From NCBI RefSeq assembly GCF_001468085.1, contig NZ_LNZB01000060.1, positions 582,257-646,256 of the forward strand: a DNA stretch of 64,000 nt, read 5' to 3'. Under the pieces are notes generated by a model. It saw nothing but the letters and a program-made list of their open reading frames with translations, ran no database searches and was not told the origin of the DNA. This document shows, in pieces, positions 28,306 to 36,645 of the stretch. The translations under genes and the position numbers were made by a program. This DNA is from Legionella waltersii (lineage in GTDB: Bacteria > Pseudomonadota > Gammaproteobacteria > Legionellales > Legionellaceae). The stretch's first letter is position 1; every line of letters begins with the position of its first letter.

Positions 28306-28629
28306 GGTTTATCAGTCCTTTAGTTGCCCATTCTCGGCGATTAACACCAATGCACCTAACACCTCAGGCACAAGAAATCGATTGGTTTTCTGTCTTGCAA
28401 TAACCTCGGATTTTTACAAGAAGGAAAAGTAGGCTTATTAAAATGACTGCATTCTAATGAATAACTTACCCCAATTGCAATGCTGAAATGACCAAAATAA
28501 AGTAAGTAAGCCAATAAAATACCCGAACAATCACAACCTATCGATCAGTAGTTTAAATCTCACCGAACTTACGCCCCCTAAAGTTCTTTTAACGAAGAGA
28601 TTGGTTTTTTTCGTAAGTCCTGTCTCAGT
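28306..28629. other. Intergenic region between iolT and M4 protease (324 bases)
   Basis: No gene is visible. It should contain the iol promoter, but I could not pick a convincing -35/-10 pair or a known regulator site. The last 60 bases hold a copy of the foldback repeat described separately. No iol repressor is encoded on either side. Confidence 0.5.
28567..28627. repeat. Foldback repeat, copy A
   Basis: ACTTACG (28567-28573) and CGTAAGT (28612-28618) bracket a short element. The inner block TTAACGAAGAGATTGG followed by a T-run and CGTAAGTCCTGTC closely resembles copies at 32484-32556 and, inverted, 44980-45022. It ends three bases from the stop codon of the M4 protease, so it may also terminate that gene. 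Confidence 0.6.
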
Positions 28630-30294
28630 TTAAGATCGATATAACTTATTCACAGGACAGTTCACTCCAACCTCTTTAAAGGCATCAACCACAGCCATTT
28701 TGTCGTATTTTCGATCTATTGCAGCTTGAATTACCCCACATGCAGCAGCTTCAAAACCAGTTTCGGAAGTCCAGTAGTGCATGTTTGCATCAATCATGAC
28801 CTCAAAGGCTTTTTTAACTGTCCAATTTGGGCGATTTGCCAGTAGATAAAAAGCCCTATTGAATACCCCACTGGTTTGATGAACATCCAATTTATCATCA
28901 TAGTCCTTAGCATTCTCTATAGATCGTCCGTCCATATAGGGATGATCCATGTAACGAATTGGTTCAGCACCGATTGTTGCCTCTCTACCAATTGACCAAT
29001 CTTTTCCATCCCAATACCAAGGGTACTTTTGGCTTAAGTAATCCTGCAAAGCAATGCTTGCCATATCTGAAAACGATTCATTAATTCCACCAGATTGACC
29101 TTGATAGACCAAATTAGAATGTAGCCTTGTAAAATTATGTGATAACTCATGTGCCAAAGTTCCTTGAGCTGGGGCTGTCATTTTGGTATTTCCATCTCCG
29201 ATAACGATTTGTTGATGCATAATATAGATGCCTTTCACTTTTATAGATGGAACTGCAAAAGCATTATCAAAATTCTTAATATGGGTATAGGTTCTTAATG
29301 GCAAATCGTCTCCTAATGGATTAGGGATACCATAATTCAAGCTGTACATGTCTAAAGTTATACCCGCAAAATACATCGAGTCATTGATGGATGAAAAACT
29401 ATAGTTATTAGGTGATGTATCACCATCATTGACGTTCACATACCCAGTTTCTTTACTACAGGGATAGGAAAATGTTGGAATGTTTTTAAAAAACTCAACC
29501 ACACTCAAAATTGGAAATGAGCGTTGATCTAAATCAATTAAAGAGGCATTAATGACCTTTACAGAAGGACTTTCAACAAAAGAATTGGCTCCCTTTATCC
29601 GAACATCAAACTTACCAAGAGATGGTATGTCTTTATGGACATCACCATGTTGAAATACACCGGATCGATAAGGCAATAAAAAGACGTTCCCCCCTAATCC
29701 TTGTCCTATACGTTTATGCGTTAATCCATCCCAGAACTTAAGAGTTTCACCTGTATTTGCATCGACTATGTAATTAGGTTGGGCCACGAAACTTGTTTCG
29801 CTATTGGTATAAGCAAACACATGGTAAGCTAATTGAGCCTTGCTACTCGAATTTAGATAGACAATTTGATCAATCTGCTTGTAAATTATTTTATCATTAA
29901 CTAATCCTAAAGTTTTATCCAAGACATCCTTTGGTGAGAGTCGCGGTGTCATGTTTACAATATCATTCTCAATTCCAGAGACATCAATACCAGTAACAAG
30001 GGGTTTAGAGTTTAAACCCCTATGAATAGTGATTTCACGACCCCACACTGGAATATTCTTATAATAGATAGCATAGCGACTATGCTCAGACTTTCTTAAA
30101 TTATCAATATCAACCGCTTTTAGTTGATAATTAGAGGTTTGAAGTTGGATTAGACTTTGATTTGTTCCATTTAACTCAAGATTATATTTTTTTAACTGTT
30201 CAGCAGCATTCCCCCAAATCAGGGTTTCTGAGGCTGATTGCACCTGGGAGCAACAGAGGGAGGCTAACAACAATGAAACTATCCTTGTTTTCAT
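28630..30294 (-). CDS. Secreted thermolysin-like (M4) zinc metalloprotease
   Basis: The frame is open from 30453, but I place the start at ATG 30294, giving MKTRIVSLLLASLCCSQVQSA, a clear signal peptide, with AGGA upstream. The longer start would run into the divergent dimethylargininase gene. The 555-aa preproenzyme has an FTP/PepSY-type propeptide, then the catalytic domain with HELSHNFTRLHSN (HExxH zinc ligands and catalytic Glu), GGINESFSDMASIA (third ligand Glu) and YDDKLDVHQTSGVFNRAFYLL (catalytic His region). It is related to the Legionella ProA/Msp and Pseudomonas elastase group and should be exported by type II secretion. It could be ProA itself or a paralogue; I cannot tell which. 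Confidence 0.88.
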   Translation of the reverse strand: MKTRIVSLLLASLCCSQVQSASETLIWGNAAEQLKKYNLELNGTNQSLIQLQTSNYQLKAVDIDNLRKSEHSRYAIYYKNIPVWGREITIHRGLNSKPLVTGIDVSGIENDIVNMTPRLSPKDVLDKTLGLVNDKIIYKQIDQIVYLNSSSKAQLAYHVFAYTNSETSFVAQPNYIVDANTGETLKFWDGLTHKRIGQGLGGNVFLLPYRSGVFQHGDVHKDIPSLGKFDVRIKGANSFVESPSVKVINASLIDLDQRSFPILSVVEFFKNIPTFSYPCSKETGYVNVNDGDTSPNNYSFSSINDSMYFAGITLDMYSLNYGIPNPLGDDLPLRTYTHIKNFDNAFAVPSIKVKGIYIMHQQIVIGDGNTKMTAPAQGTLAHELSHNFTRLHSNLVYQGQSGGINESFSDMASIALQDYLSQKYPWYWDGKDWSIGREATIGAEPIRYMDHPYMDGRSIENAKDYDDKLDVHQTSGVFNRAFYLLANRPNWTVKKAFEVMIDANMHYWTSETGFEAAACGVIQAAIDRKYDKMAVVDAFKEVGVNCPVNKLYRS

Positions 30295-30400
30295 GTTCTT
30301 ATTCCTAATTGTTAATTTTGTATAAATCCTTTTACAAATGGATTCAGAATAACTATCTTTTAAAAGGAAATCCAGGGGAACTTTAAATAGGATATTAACT

Positions 30401-31168
30401 ATGTTTACAAATGCAATTGTACGTACACCATCAGCCTCATTGATTAATGGCATAACTACCTCAGCCCATCTAGGTAAACCAAACTATGAACAGGCTCTTA
30501 TTCAACATCAAGAATACATCAATGCATTAGTTGACTGTGGACTGAAAATAACCAAGCTTCCTCCCCTTGAGGAGTTTCCTGATTCCTGTTTTGTCGAAGA
30601 TGTGGCTTTACTCACTGAACATTTTGCCGTTCTAACCAGACCCGGAGCACTTACAAGGCGGAATGAAGTGGAAGAAATAAGAGATGCTGTTCAATCATTT
30701 TATTCTGATGCAATTTATACCATTAATTCACCTGGTACTTTAGAGGCTGGGGATGTCATGAGAGCTGATAATCATTTTTTTATAGGCCTCTCTCAGAGAA
30801 CAAATCCAGAGGGTGCCGCACAGCTAAAAAATTACTTAACACAGCACGGCTTTACTGCATCTACTGTTCAACTCAGTGAATACTTACATTTAAAAACTGG
30901 TGCTAGTTATCTGGACCAAAACAGACTATTGGTCACTGGCGAGCTAACTAATCGCAGCGAATTCAAGGAATTTAATCAAATTCGTATTGATAAAAAGGAA
31001 GAATACGCCGCAAATTGCATCTTGATCAATGGAACTGTACTTATGCCTAAAGGTTATCCCGAGACATTTCAGGCACTCACTGAATTGAATTATACAATCA
31101 TTGAAATAGATCTAAGTGAGTTTAGAAAAATTGATGGTGGTTTAAGTTGTTTATCATTGCGCTTTTAA
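30401..31168 (+). CDS. Dimethylargininase-like amidinotransferase-superfamily hydrolase
   Basis: The 255-aa protein fits NG,NG-dimethylarginine dimethylaminohydrolase (DDAH), which converts asymmetric dimethylarginine to citrulline and dimethylamine. Visible marks are PDSCFVEDVALL, TRPGALTRRNEVEEI, SPGTLEAGDVM (Glu115), the catalytic His163 in EYLHLKTGASYL and Cys250 in GGLSCLSLRF at the very C terminus. A related arginine deiminase would be about 400 aa, so DDAH fits the size better. It is divergent from the M4 protease with about 106 bases between starts. Whether it acts on host-derived methylarginines is inference. Confidence 0.85.
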   Translation: MFTNAIVRTPSASLINGITTSAHLGKPNYEQALIQHQEYINALVDCGLKITKLPPLEEFPDSCFVEDVALLTEHFAVLTRPGALTRRNEVEEIRDAVQSFYSDAIYTINSPGTLEAGDVMRADNHFFIGLSQRTNPEGAAQLKNYLTQHGFTASTVQLSEYLHLKTGASYLDQNRLLVTGELTNRSEFKEFNQIRIDKKEEYAANCILINGTVLMPKGYPETFQALTELNYTIIEIDLSEFRKIDGGLSCLSLRF

Positions 31169-31173
31169 CTCTC

Positions 31174-31192
31174 AGGACTTTGCGTAAGTCCT
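31174..31192. repeat. Short palindrome after the dimethylargininase-like gene
   Basis: AGGACTTTGCGTAAGTCCT forms a seven-pair stem with a short loop five bases after the stop at 31168. Its right half GCGTAAGTCCTGAC is the same as the end of the foldback repeats, so it may be a relic end of that element or a weak terminator without a T-tract. Confidence 0.45.
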
Positions 31193-31308
31193 GACTCTGA
31201 ATAGGTAACCCATTTATTGACTATAATGAAATTAGGGTTTGCAACTCTTTCCTAATGAGCCAATACAAGGTCATGGTAGAGGGAATGACGTAGTGATCGG
31301 AGAAGGCC

Positions 31309-32346
31309 ATGAAAATTACGAAAAATATGCTCCAACAAGCCGTTGATAAAAAGATCATCGATGAGAAGCAGGTCAATGCTCTTATTGATTTTATTAAAAC
31401 GCTTCCTGGGCAAGAACCCAGCTTTAATTTAACCAATGTTCTCTATTATTTTGGTGGCCTTATCGCAATTGGTGCAATGACCTTGTTCATGAATTTAGGA
31501 TGGGAAATATTTGGCGGTTGGGGAATATTCTATCTTTCTCTTTGCTATGCCCTATTGGGATTATCACTTTGTCATAAGTTAAATGCAAATGGACATGTTA
31601 TTCCAGCTGGAATTTGTGCAACTTTTGTAATTTGTCTAGCACCACTCGCTGTCTATGGATTTCAACTAGCCATGGGATGGTGGCCAGATGCCTCTGTATA
31701 CCGTGATTACCATGTGTACGTGAAATGGAATTGGATATTTATGGAGTTAGCTACTCTTGCCGTAGGAGTAATATTAGCTTGGATTTATCGTTTTCCATTT
31801 ATGGTAATGCCTATAGCCTTTACTCTTTGGTACATGTCAATGGATATCGCAGCAATGCTAGGTGGAGATAACATCACCTATGAGTTAAGAGCAATGGTAT
31901 CCATGTATTTTGGATTATTAACAACCTTTCTTGCATTCTGGGTTGATGTTCGTTCAAGGGATACTGCAGATTATGCGTTTTGGATTTACATCTTTGGTGT
32001 AATGGCCTTCTGGGGTGGATTAAGTAGTCAAGAGTCCCATAGTGAATTGTCTAAATTTATCTACATGTGCATTAATGTAGTATTAATTTTGGTGGGTGTC
32101 ATTTTAAATCGTAAGGTATTTGTTATTTTTGGTGCTATAGGTTGTTGTTATTACCTTGGATATCTTGCCTATCGCGTGTTCGAATGGAGTCTACTATTCC
32201 CTGTAGCCCTGACAGCCATTGGATTTGGAATTATCTATTTAGGAATTTTATGGCAAAAAAATGCAAATACAGCGACTCATAAAATGCGCTCATTTCTTCC
32301 TAAGCCGTTAAAAGATCTCTTAGAAACCAGAGATAATATGGATTAA
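31309..32346 (+). CDS. Polytopic membrane protein, DUF2157-like, function unknown
   Basis: The 345-aa protein has a polar N-terminal stretch of about 42 residues (MLQQAVDKKIIDEKQVNALIDF) and then roughly ten hydrophobic segments starting VLYYFGGLIAIGAMTLFMNL. The polar leader followed by multi-pass helices resembles DUF2157-type membrane proteins, but the match is not firm. No catalytic motif stands out. AGAAGG lies six bases before the ATG. It is on its own, with the short palindrome upstream and a foldback repeat downstream. Confidence 0.7.
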   Translation: MKITKNMLQQAVDKKIIDEKQVNALIDFIKTLPGQEPSFNLTNVLYYFGGLIAIGAMTLFMNLGWEIFGGWGIFYLSLCYALLGLSLCHKLNANGHVIPAGICATFVICLAPLAVYGFQLAMGWWPDASVYRDYHVYVKWNWIFMELATLAVGVILAWIYRFPFMVMPIAFTLWYMSMDIAAMLGGDNITYELRAMVSMYFGLLTTFLAFWVDVRSRDTADYAFWIYIFGVMAFWGGLSSQESHSELSKFIYMCINVVLILVGVILNRKVFVIFGAIGCCYYLGYLAYRVFEWSLLFPVALTAIGFGIIYLGILWQKNANTATHKMRSFLPKPLKDLLETRDNMD

Positions 32347-32483
32347 TGATTTATCGGCTCCTTTTTGTGTATTTATTTACACCATTAGCTTTGAAGCTCT
32401 TGTAATACCTGGGTGGGGACGCCCCCACTAAGGTAAGCCTCAAATCCATTTACTAAATCCACACTAGAGTTTACTAACTCCCT

Positions 32484-32556
32484 CAGTACTTACGACGAAA
32501 AAAACCAATGTCATTTATCGAAGAGATTTGGTTTTTTGGCAGGTCCTGTCCCTGTT
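32484..32556. repeat. Foldback repeat, copy B
   Basis: CAGTACTTACG opens the element. AAAAAAACCAA (from about 32498) pairs with TTTGGTTTTTT (from about 32527). The block AATGTCATTTATCGAAGAGA (32507-32526) and the following TTTGG...GTCCTGTC match copy A and the inverse of copy C. The element occupies the middle of the 284-base gap between the membrane-protein and LRR genes. A small GTGGGG/CCCCCAC hairpin at about 32411-32427 precedes it. Confidence 0.6.
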
Positions 32557-32630
32557 TACTTTTGGTCCCATGGAGTATATATATACCGATGAAGCTTTAA
32601 TTATCTATCAAACGGATTTGAGGAGTAATT

Positions 32631-34073
32631 ATGCTGAAGATTTCTCTTGCTAAGTGCATCAACGCTACAAAAAATGGAACATTTAAGCTTTTAGATATGG
32701 ATTTAACAGACTCTTTGTCTTATGAGGATATAGAGTTCATGGCTGAGTATTTAAAGGTTACACCAATCACTAGACTTGATCTTTCTATACCAATTTCTGG
32801 TGACAACGTTCATGCATTAGCTATTTTAGCCAATGTAATCGCCCTAAATAAGCAGCTGTGCGAATTAAATTTTGAGGTTCTCCTCGATTTTAATTATTTT
32901 TTTAAACACAATTTCCCAATAGGTTTATTTGATTTTATCGATGATCACCGATTAAAAAAAATAGGCACTTTGATAGAAAATGCACTCGCCATAATGCTTG
33001 ATAATAAGCCAGTATTGCAAAAGCTGGATATAGATTTAACAACGATTGATCATCCACTTTCTAATTCTGGTTCAAAAACCATTTGTAACAAAATTTCAAA
33101 GTTACCATTGAAGAAATTGAGCCTAGCCTTTTCTACACATCTTGATGCAAATTTGGTTGTTCTAAATACAAAGAAAGCCAATCAAACATTGACTCACCTT
33201 TACTTAAGAGGGTTTGATGCACGAACTAATGCACTCGAAGGTGTTTGCAATGCTAATGCCCTAAAAGTACTTTCTATTGAAAATTTAAATTTAGGTCGTA
33301 ATGATCTTGATCATATTGCTCAAATTGCTAAATCTAATCCTAACCTAACGAGTATCACCATAAGCCATACTAATTTAGGACAATTGAATGTTAACCATTT
33401 ATTTACATGGTTAAACGATTGCCGAAATTTGGCATGTTTAGATTTATCTTCGAATAACCTAAGCCTCTTGAATATTGCTGGGCTTTGCAATTATCTAGAT
33501 ACAGACCCTCCCAATTTATTGGAACTTGATTTGAGTGGAAATACTTTAATGGCAACTGATGCTTGTCAATTAGCTCACACCCTTGAAAAAAACACACATC
33601 TTGAACGATTAACTCTGGATAAAAATTACATTGAAGACAAAGGGGTCCAGTCGATTCTTGAATTAGTGAAAAAAAATAAACACATTAAACAGTTATCCAT
33701 TTCGCAAACGTGTCGTAATAACCCATCGGACAAAACAATTGAGCATTTATGCAATTTCATTAAAGGCCATGATTGCCAATTAACTGAACTCATATTTAAA
33801 CAGTCTGTGACATTGTCTCAATATTTACTCATTAAGGAAGCTTGCCAGAACAACCCTAAACTATCTGAGCTTACGCTTGGAGTTAAAATAAATGACTTAA
33901 GAAAGCCTGAGTTTGAATTACCTCGGCAAAGCTTAGAGAATACCCTGTTTGAAAACAATAATGAAGATAGTTTAAACAAAGAAGTTCATTTTAACCCAGT
34001 ATTTAGTTCTTCAAAACCTAAAGAACAATCTACAGAATTAAAATCGACTATCGAGCTAATGACCATGCATTGA
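32631..34073 (+). CDS. Leucine-rich-repeat protein, probable secreted effector
   Basis: The 480-aa protein has no signal peptide and no membrane helix. From about residue 45 to 425 it carries ribonuclease-inhibitor-like LRRs of about 28 residues: LTRLDLSI-type strands, NLTSITISHTNLG, NLACLDLSSNNLS, NLLELDLSGNTL, HLERLTLDKNYIEDKGVQ and HIKQLSIS. The C-terminal 40 residues are polar and rich in Glu, Lys, Ser and Thr, as in many Dot/Icm substrates. LRR proteins of this kind in Legionella are often effectors that bind host proteins. GAGGAG lies six bases before the ATG. Function and translocation are inferred. Confidence 0.75.
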   Translation: MLKISLAKCINATKNGTFKLLDMDLTDSLSYEDIEFMAEYLKVTPITRLDLSIPISGDNVHALAILANVIALNKQLCELNFEVLLDFNYFFKHNFPIGLFDFIDDHRLKKIGTLIENALAIMLDNKPVLQKLDIDLTTIDHPLSNSGSKTICNKISKLPLKKLSLAFSTHLDANLVVLNTKKANQTLTHLYLRGFDARTNALEGVCNANALKVLSIENLNLGRNDLDHIAQIAKSNPNLTSITISHTNLGQLNVNHLFTWLNDCRNLACLDLSSNNLSLLNIAGLCNYLDTDPPNLLELDLSGNTLMATDACQLAHTLEKNTHLERLTLDKNYIEDKGVQSILELVKKNKHIKQLSISQTCRNNPSDKTIEHLCNFIKGHDCQLTELIFKQSVTLSQYLLIKEACQNNPKLSELTLGVKINDLRKPEFELPRQSLENTLFENNNEDSLNKEVHFNPVFSSSKPKEQSTELKSTIELMTMH

Positions 34074-34080
34074 AGCCGAT

Positions 34081-34111
34081 GAAGCCAAGGACCTAGCCCT
34101 TGGTTTCATTG
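34081..34111. terminator. Bidirectional terminator between LRR and acyltransferase-like genes
   Basis: GAAGCCAAGG (34081-34090) pairs with CCTTGGTTTC (34098-34107) with one G-T wobble and a seven-base loop, followed by ATTGTTATAATTT. It fills the 38-base gap between two convergent genes, so it may serve both. Confidence 0.65.
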
Positions 34112-35257
34112 TTATAATTTGATAAAAATACCTCGTTTATACAACACCCAAACAGTAATATAGTTCAAAAGCACAAAACAGGAAGCGTATAATATCGCGG
34201 CATTTTCTTGACTAAAATTGCCAAAGAAGTAATCTGCCAGATAGGTGATGAGATAGATAGACTTACCACTCGAAACTGACACTTTAAACGCATATTGTAG
34301 CTTTAATAGTATGGCGTGAAAGACAAAAGCGAATATCGCATTCATCCCAAATACTTTGAAGGGAAACGCCCACTTTCTATAGTCATAAATGTCGATTACA
34401 CCGTAACATACAGCAAATAAAACAAGCGCCCAACCACTAGTCCATAGAACAAACGAGCTTGTCCATAAATTCTTATTCATTGGAAAATTGATACTCCAGA
34501 ACCAAGAAATGACCAGAAACACACATCCAGCCAGTAACATCAACAAACACTTAATAGATGATGATTTTGAGGAAAGCAAAAATTTACCCGTTAGTAACCC
34601 CGCTAATGTTGAGGCAATTGCAGGAAAGGTACTCAAAAATCCTTCGGGATCATAATATTTTTCATAGAGGTGAGCGGGTGCAAAGAGCAATTGATCAAAG
34701 TAGGCGACCCAGTTTTCATTCTGTGTCAATTCCGTCCCCGATGTTCCAGGTACGGGAATCTTTACCATCAAAAACCAATATCCAATAAGAATACTAATAA
34801 ATAGTGCAAGTTGAACCTTTTGTGATGTGTTTAAATACAACAGCGCACCTACAAAATAGCAAACTGCAATTCGCTGTAAAATACCATAAATTCTAATTGT
34901 TTCTAGATTGATTGGGTATGGGAAAATATTCAAAAAAACACCTAAAGCAAATAACATAATCGTTCGCTTTAGAATCCCGAGATAGAGTTCATTCTTGCGT
35001 TCGTTAGACTTATGTTTATGCAAACTGATTACTGTTGTTAATCCAACAATAAACAAAAAAAATGGGAACACTAAATCAGCAAAAGTGCACCCATTCCAAT
35101 CCGCATGCCCTAGAATAGAATAATGATTAAGTACTGCTTGACCATTTACAAAAATCATCAAGACAATTGTAATGCCTCTAAATACGTCTAAAGATAACAG
35201 TCGTTGAGGGTTCATAACACTCATAAGCTCAAAAAAAACAAATCCAATTTCTTGCAT
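34112..35257 (-). CDS. Membrane acyltransferase-like protein (DUF5009/COG4299, NagX-like)
   Basis: The product of up to 381 aa has about ten hydrophobic segments. The signature RLLSLDVFRGITIVLMIFVN, followed by HADWNGCTFADLVFPFFLFIVG, is that of bacterial relatives of heparan-alpha-glucosaminide N-acetyltransferase (COG4299), which transfers acetyl groups across a membrane. His and Asp in HADWNG and the DLVFPFF stretch are conserved in that family. The start is uncertain: ATG 35257 gives MQEIGFVFF, whereas ATG 35215 gives MNPQRLLSLDVFRG, closer to the usual N terminus. Natural acceptor is unknown; amino sugars are a reasonable guess. Confidence 0.78.
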   Translation of the reverse strand: MQEIGFVFFELMSVMNPQRLLSLDVFRGITIVLMIFVNGQAVLNHYSILGHADWNGCTFADLVFPFFLFIVGLTTVISLHKHKSNERKNELYLGILKRTIMLFALGVFLNIFPYPINLETIRIYGILQRIAVCYFVGALLYLNTSQKVQLALFISILIGYWFLMVKIPVPGTSGTELTQNENWVAYFDQLLFAPAHLYEKYYDPEGFLSTFPAIASTLAGLLTGKFLLSSKSSSIKCLLMLLAGCVFLVISWFWSINFPMNKNLWTSSFVLWTSGWALVLFAVCYGVIDIYDYRKWAFPFKVFGMNAIFAFVFHAILLKLQYAFKVSVSSGKSIYLITYLADYFFGNFSQENAAILYASCFVLLNYITVWVLYKRGIFIKL

Positions 35258-35387
35258 TTTATCAAACTCAATAAATTCTAAAATAAATTATTAAAATAAT
35301 TTAAATTATCTATAGGAAATCAATCTGTAACCTTGTATGGTAATAAGATGAAAACTGTTAACAATACACAGGTATAAACAAAGAAAA

Positions 35388-36011
35388 ATGTTCAGCAAAA
35401 AAGAAAGGACTTTATTATTCGCAAACAATCTTTGGTATTTATCTGAAGGCATGTTAGGACCATTATTTGGGATCTTTTGTGCGAAATTTCAATCTTCTCC
35501 TTTAGATATTTCATGGGTATGGGCTCTCTACCTGATTTCCGTTGGTGTCGTGGTCATTGGACTAGGGTATTTGTCTGATTTCATTTACAAAGAGAAGTTA
35601 CTTGTTTTGGGGTATGCATTACAAACAATATTTACATTTTGCTATATTCTCGTATCTAACAAACATCAGCTTGCATTGCTCCAGGTTGGATTAGGGATCT
35701 CTGGTGGATTGTCTACAACAACGTGGTATGCCCTTTATGCCCGCTATGAAGATAAAACGCATGAAGGCTTAACTTGGGGACTGGCCAATGGTTTATCGAG
35801 TATCTATACCGGCATTGCCCTATTGTGTGGCGGTTTGGTTATTGCAAATTTTTCATTTGAAGTGTTGTTTACTATTATGGGCTGCATACAATTCATTGCG
35901 ACCATTTATGTCAGTAAGCTTGTATTTTTTGCGCATCCTAAGACAATTAATCGCTTAAATGAAACCAATAAAAAGGACAACGACAAGTCCATCAATATTT
36001 TAGCCAATTAG
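35388..36011 (+). CDS. Six-helix (half-size) MFS-like membrane protein
   Basis: A 207-aa protein with about six hydrophobic segments and the MFS-like loop GYLSDFIYKEKLLVLG between the second and third. It resembles one half of a major facilitator (LWYLSEGMLGPLFGIFCAKF at the start, GLGISGGLSTTTWYALYARY later). No frameshift or remnant of a second half is apparent downstream, so it is either a natural half-size protein that dimerises or an old truncation. The C terminus is polar (KETNKKDNDKS-like). Substrate unknown. Confidence 0.7.
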   Translation: MFSKKERTLLFANNLWYLSEGMLGPLFGIFCAKFQSSPLDISWVWALYLISVGVVVIGLGYLSDFIYKEKLLVLGYALQTIFTFCYILVSNKHQLALLQVGLGISGGLSTTTWYALYARYEDKTHEGLTWGLANGLSSIYTGIALLCGGLVIANFSFEVLFTIMGCIQFIATIYVSKLVFFAHPKTINRLNETNKKDNDKSINILAN

Positions 36012-36102
36012 TTAACGCTCCAATGTCCTAACTACACTCTAGAAAATACACTTTACCCTATGATATCTTACGCATCTCATTGATTTGATATGGAGTTTCA
36101 AT

Positions 36103-36603
36103 ATGCCAAAATGGACATCATGGATCACTACTCGTTCCCCCTATTCATCCTCTACTGGTCACCGGAATGCACAACGAAGTAACGCTGCAACTGAAGTAGT
36201 TGGTAGTGCTTTTGAGGTTTTTAGCCCAATAGCAATGATTCCAACCAAATTTGCGCAAACTTTAGTTTCAACGTATAGCCTATTTCGTTCTGATACCCAT
36301 GTTTCTGAAAAAGTAGTTCATGGTGTACAAAGTACCATAGCTGCTGCTCAAGTTGGATTATGCATCGCTTTATTATTTACAAACACCGAATGTGATAGCA
36401 ATAGTGATGCTAATATCTGCAAAGCCCTGTTACTAACACAATTACTCTATCGTGGTATGCTTATCGCTGGATGGGCCCCAAGTGAATTTTCAAAAGACCC
36501 TTATTTAGAGGCTCAAAAACAAGTCGTAAATAATCCGGATAGAAACCAATCTGTCCAGGATGAAAACTCAGAAGATGAAGAAAAGCACCAACATTCTGTA
36601 TAA
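36103..36603 (+). CDS. Orphan protein with central hydrophobic region and acidic tail
   Basis: The frame is open from 36085, but ATG 36103 (MPKWTSWITTRS) has GGAG seven bases upstream and is preferred, giving 166 aa. It has a Ser/Arg/Asn-rich N terminus, moderately hydrophobic segments around AAQVGLCIALLFTN and ALLLTQLLYRGMLIAGW, and a C terminus SVQDENSEDEEKHQHSV rich in Glu and Asp. I do not recognise the family. An acidic tail near the C terminus occurs in many Legionella Dot/Icm effectors, so that is one possibility. Confidence 0.6.
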   Translation: MPKWTSWITTRSPYSSSTGHRNAQRSNAATEVVGSAFEVFSPIAMIPTKFAQTLVSTYSLFRSDTHVSEKVVHGVQSTIAAAQVGLCIALLFTNTECDSNSDANICKALLLTQLLYRGMLIAGWAPSEFSKDPYLEAQKQVVNNPDRNQSVQDENSEDEEKHQHSV

Positions 36604-36645
36604 TTTCACTGGGTTGGAGCATGGAACAACCTGTGACAACCCAAT

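Noticed and set aside
30295-30453. Upstream extension of the M4 protease
   Set aside because: It would bury the signal peptide inside the protein and overlap the start of the divergent dimethylargininase gene; ATG 30294 fits better.
32408-32427. GTGGGG/CCCCCAC hairpin taken as terminator of the membrane-protein gene
   Set aside because: No T-tract follows and it lies over 60 bases after the stop; noted only as a structure next to the repeat.
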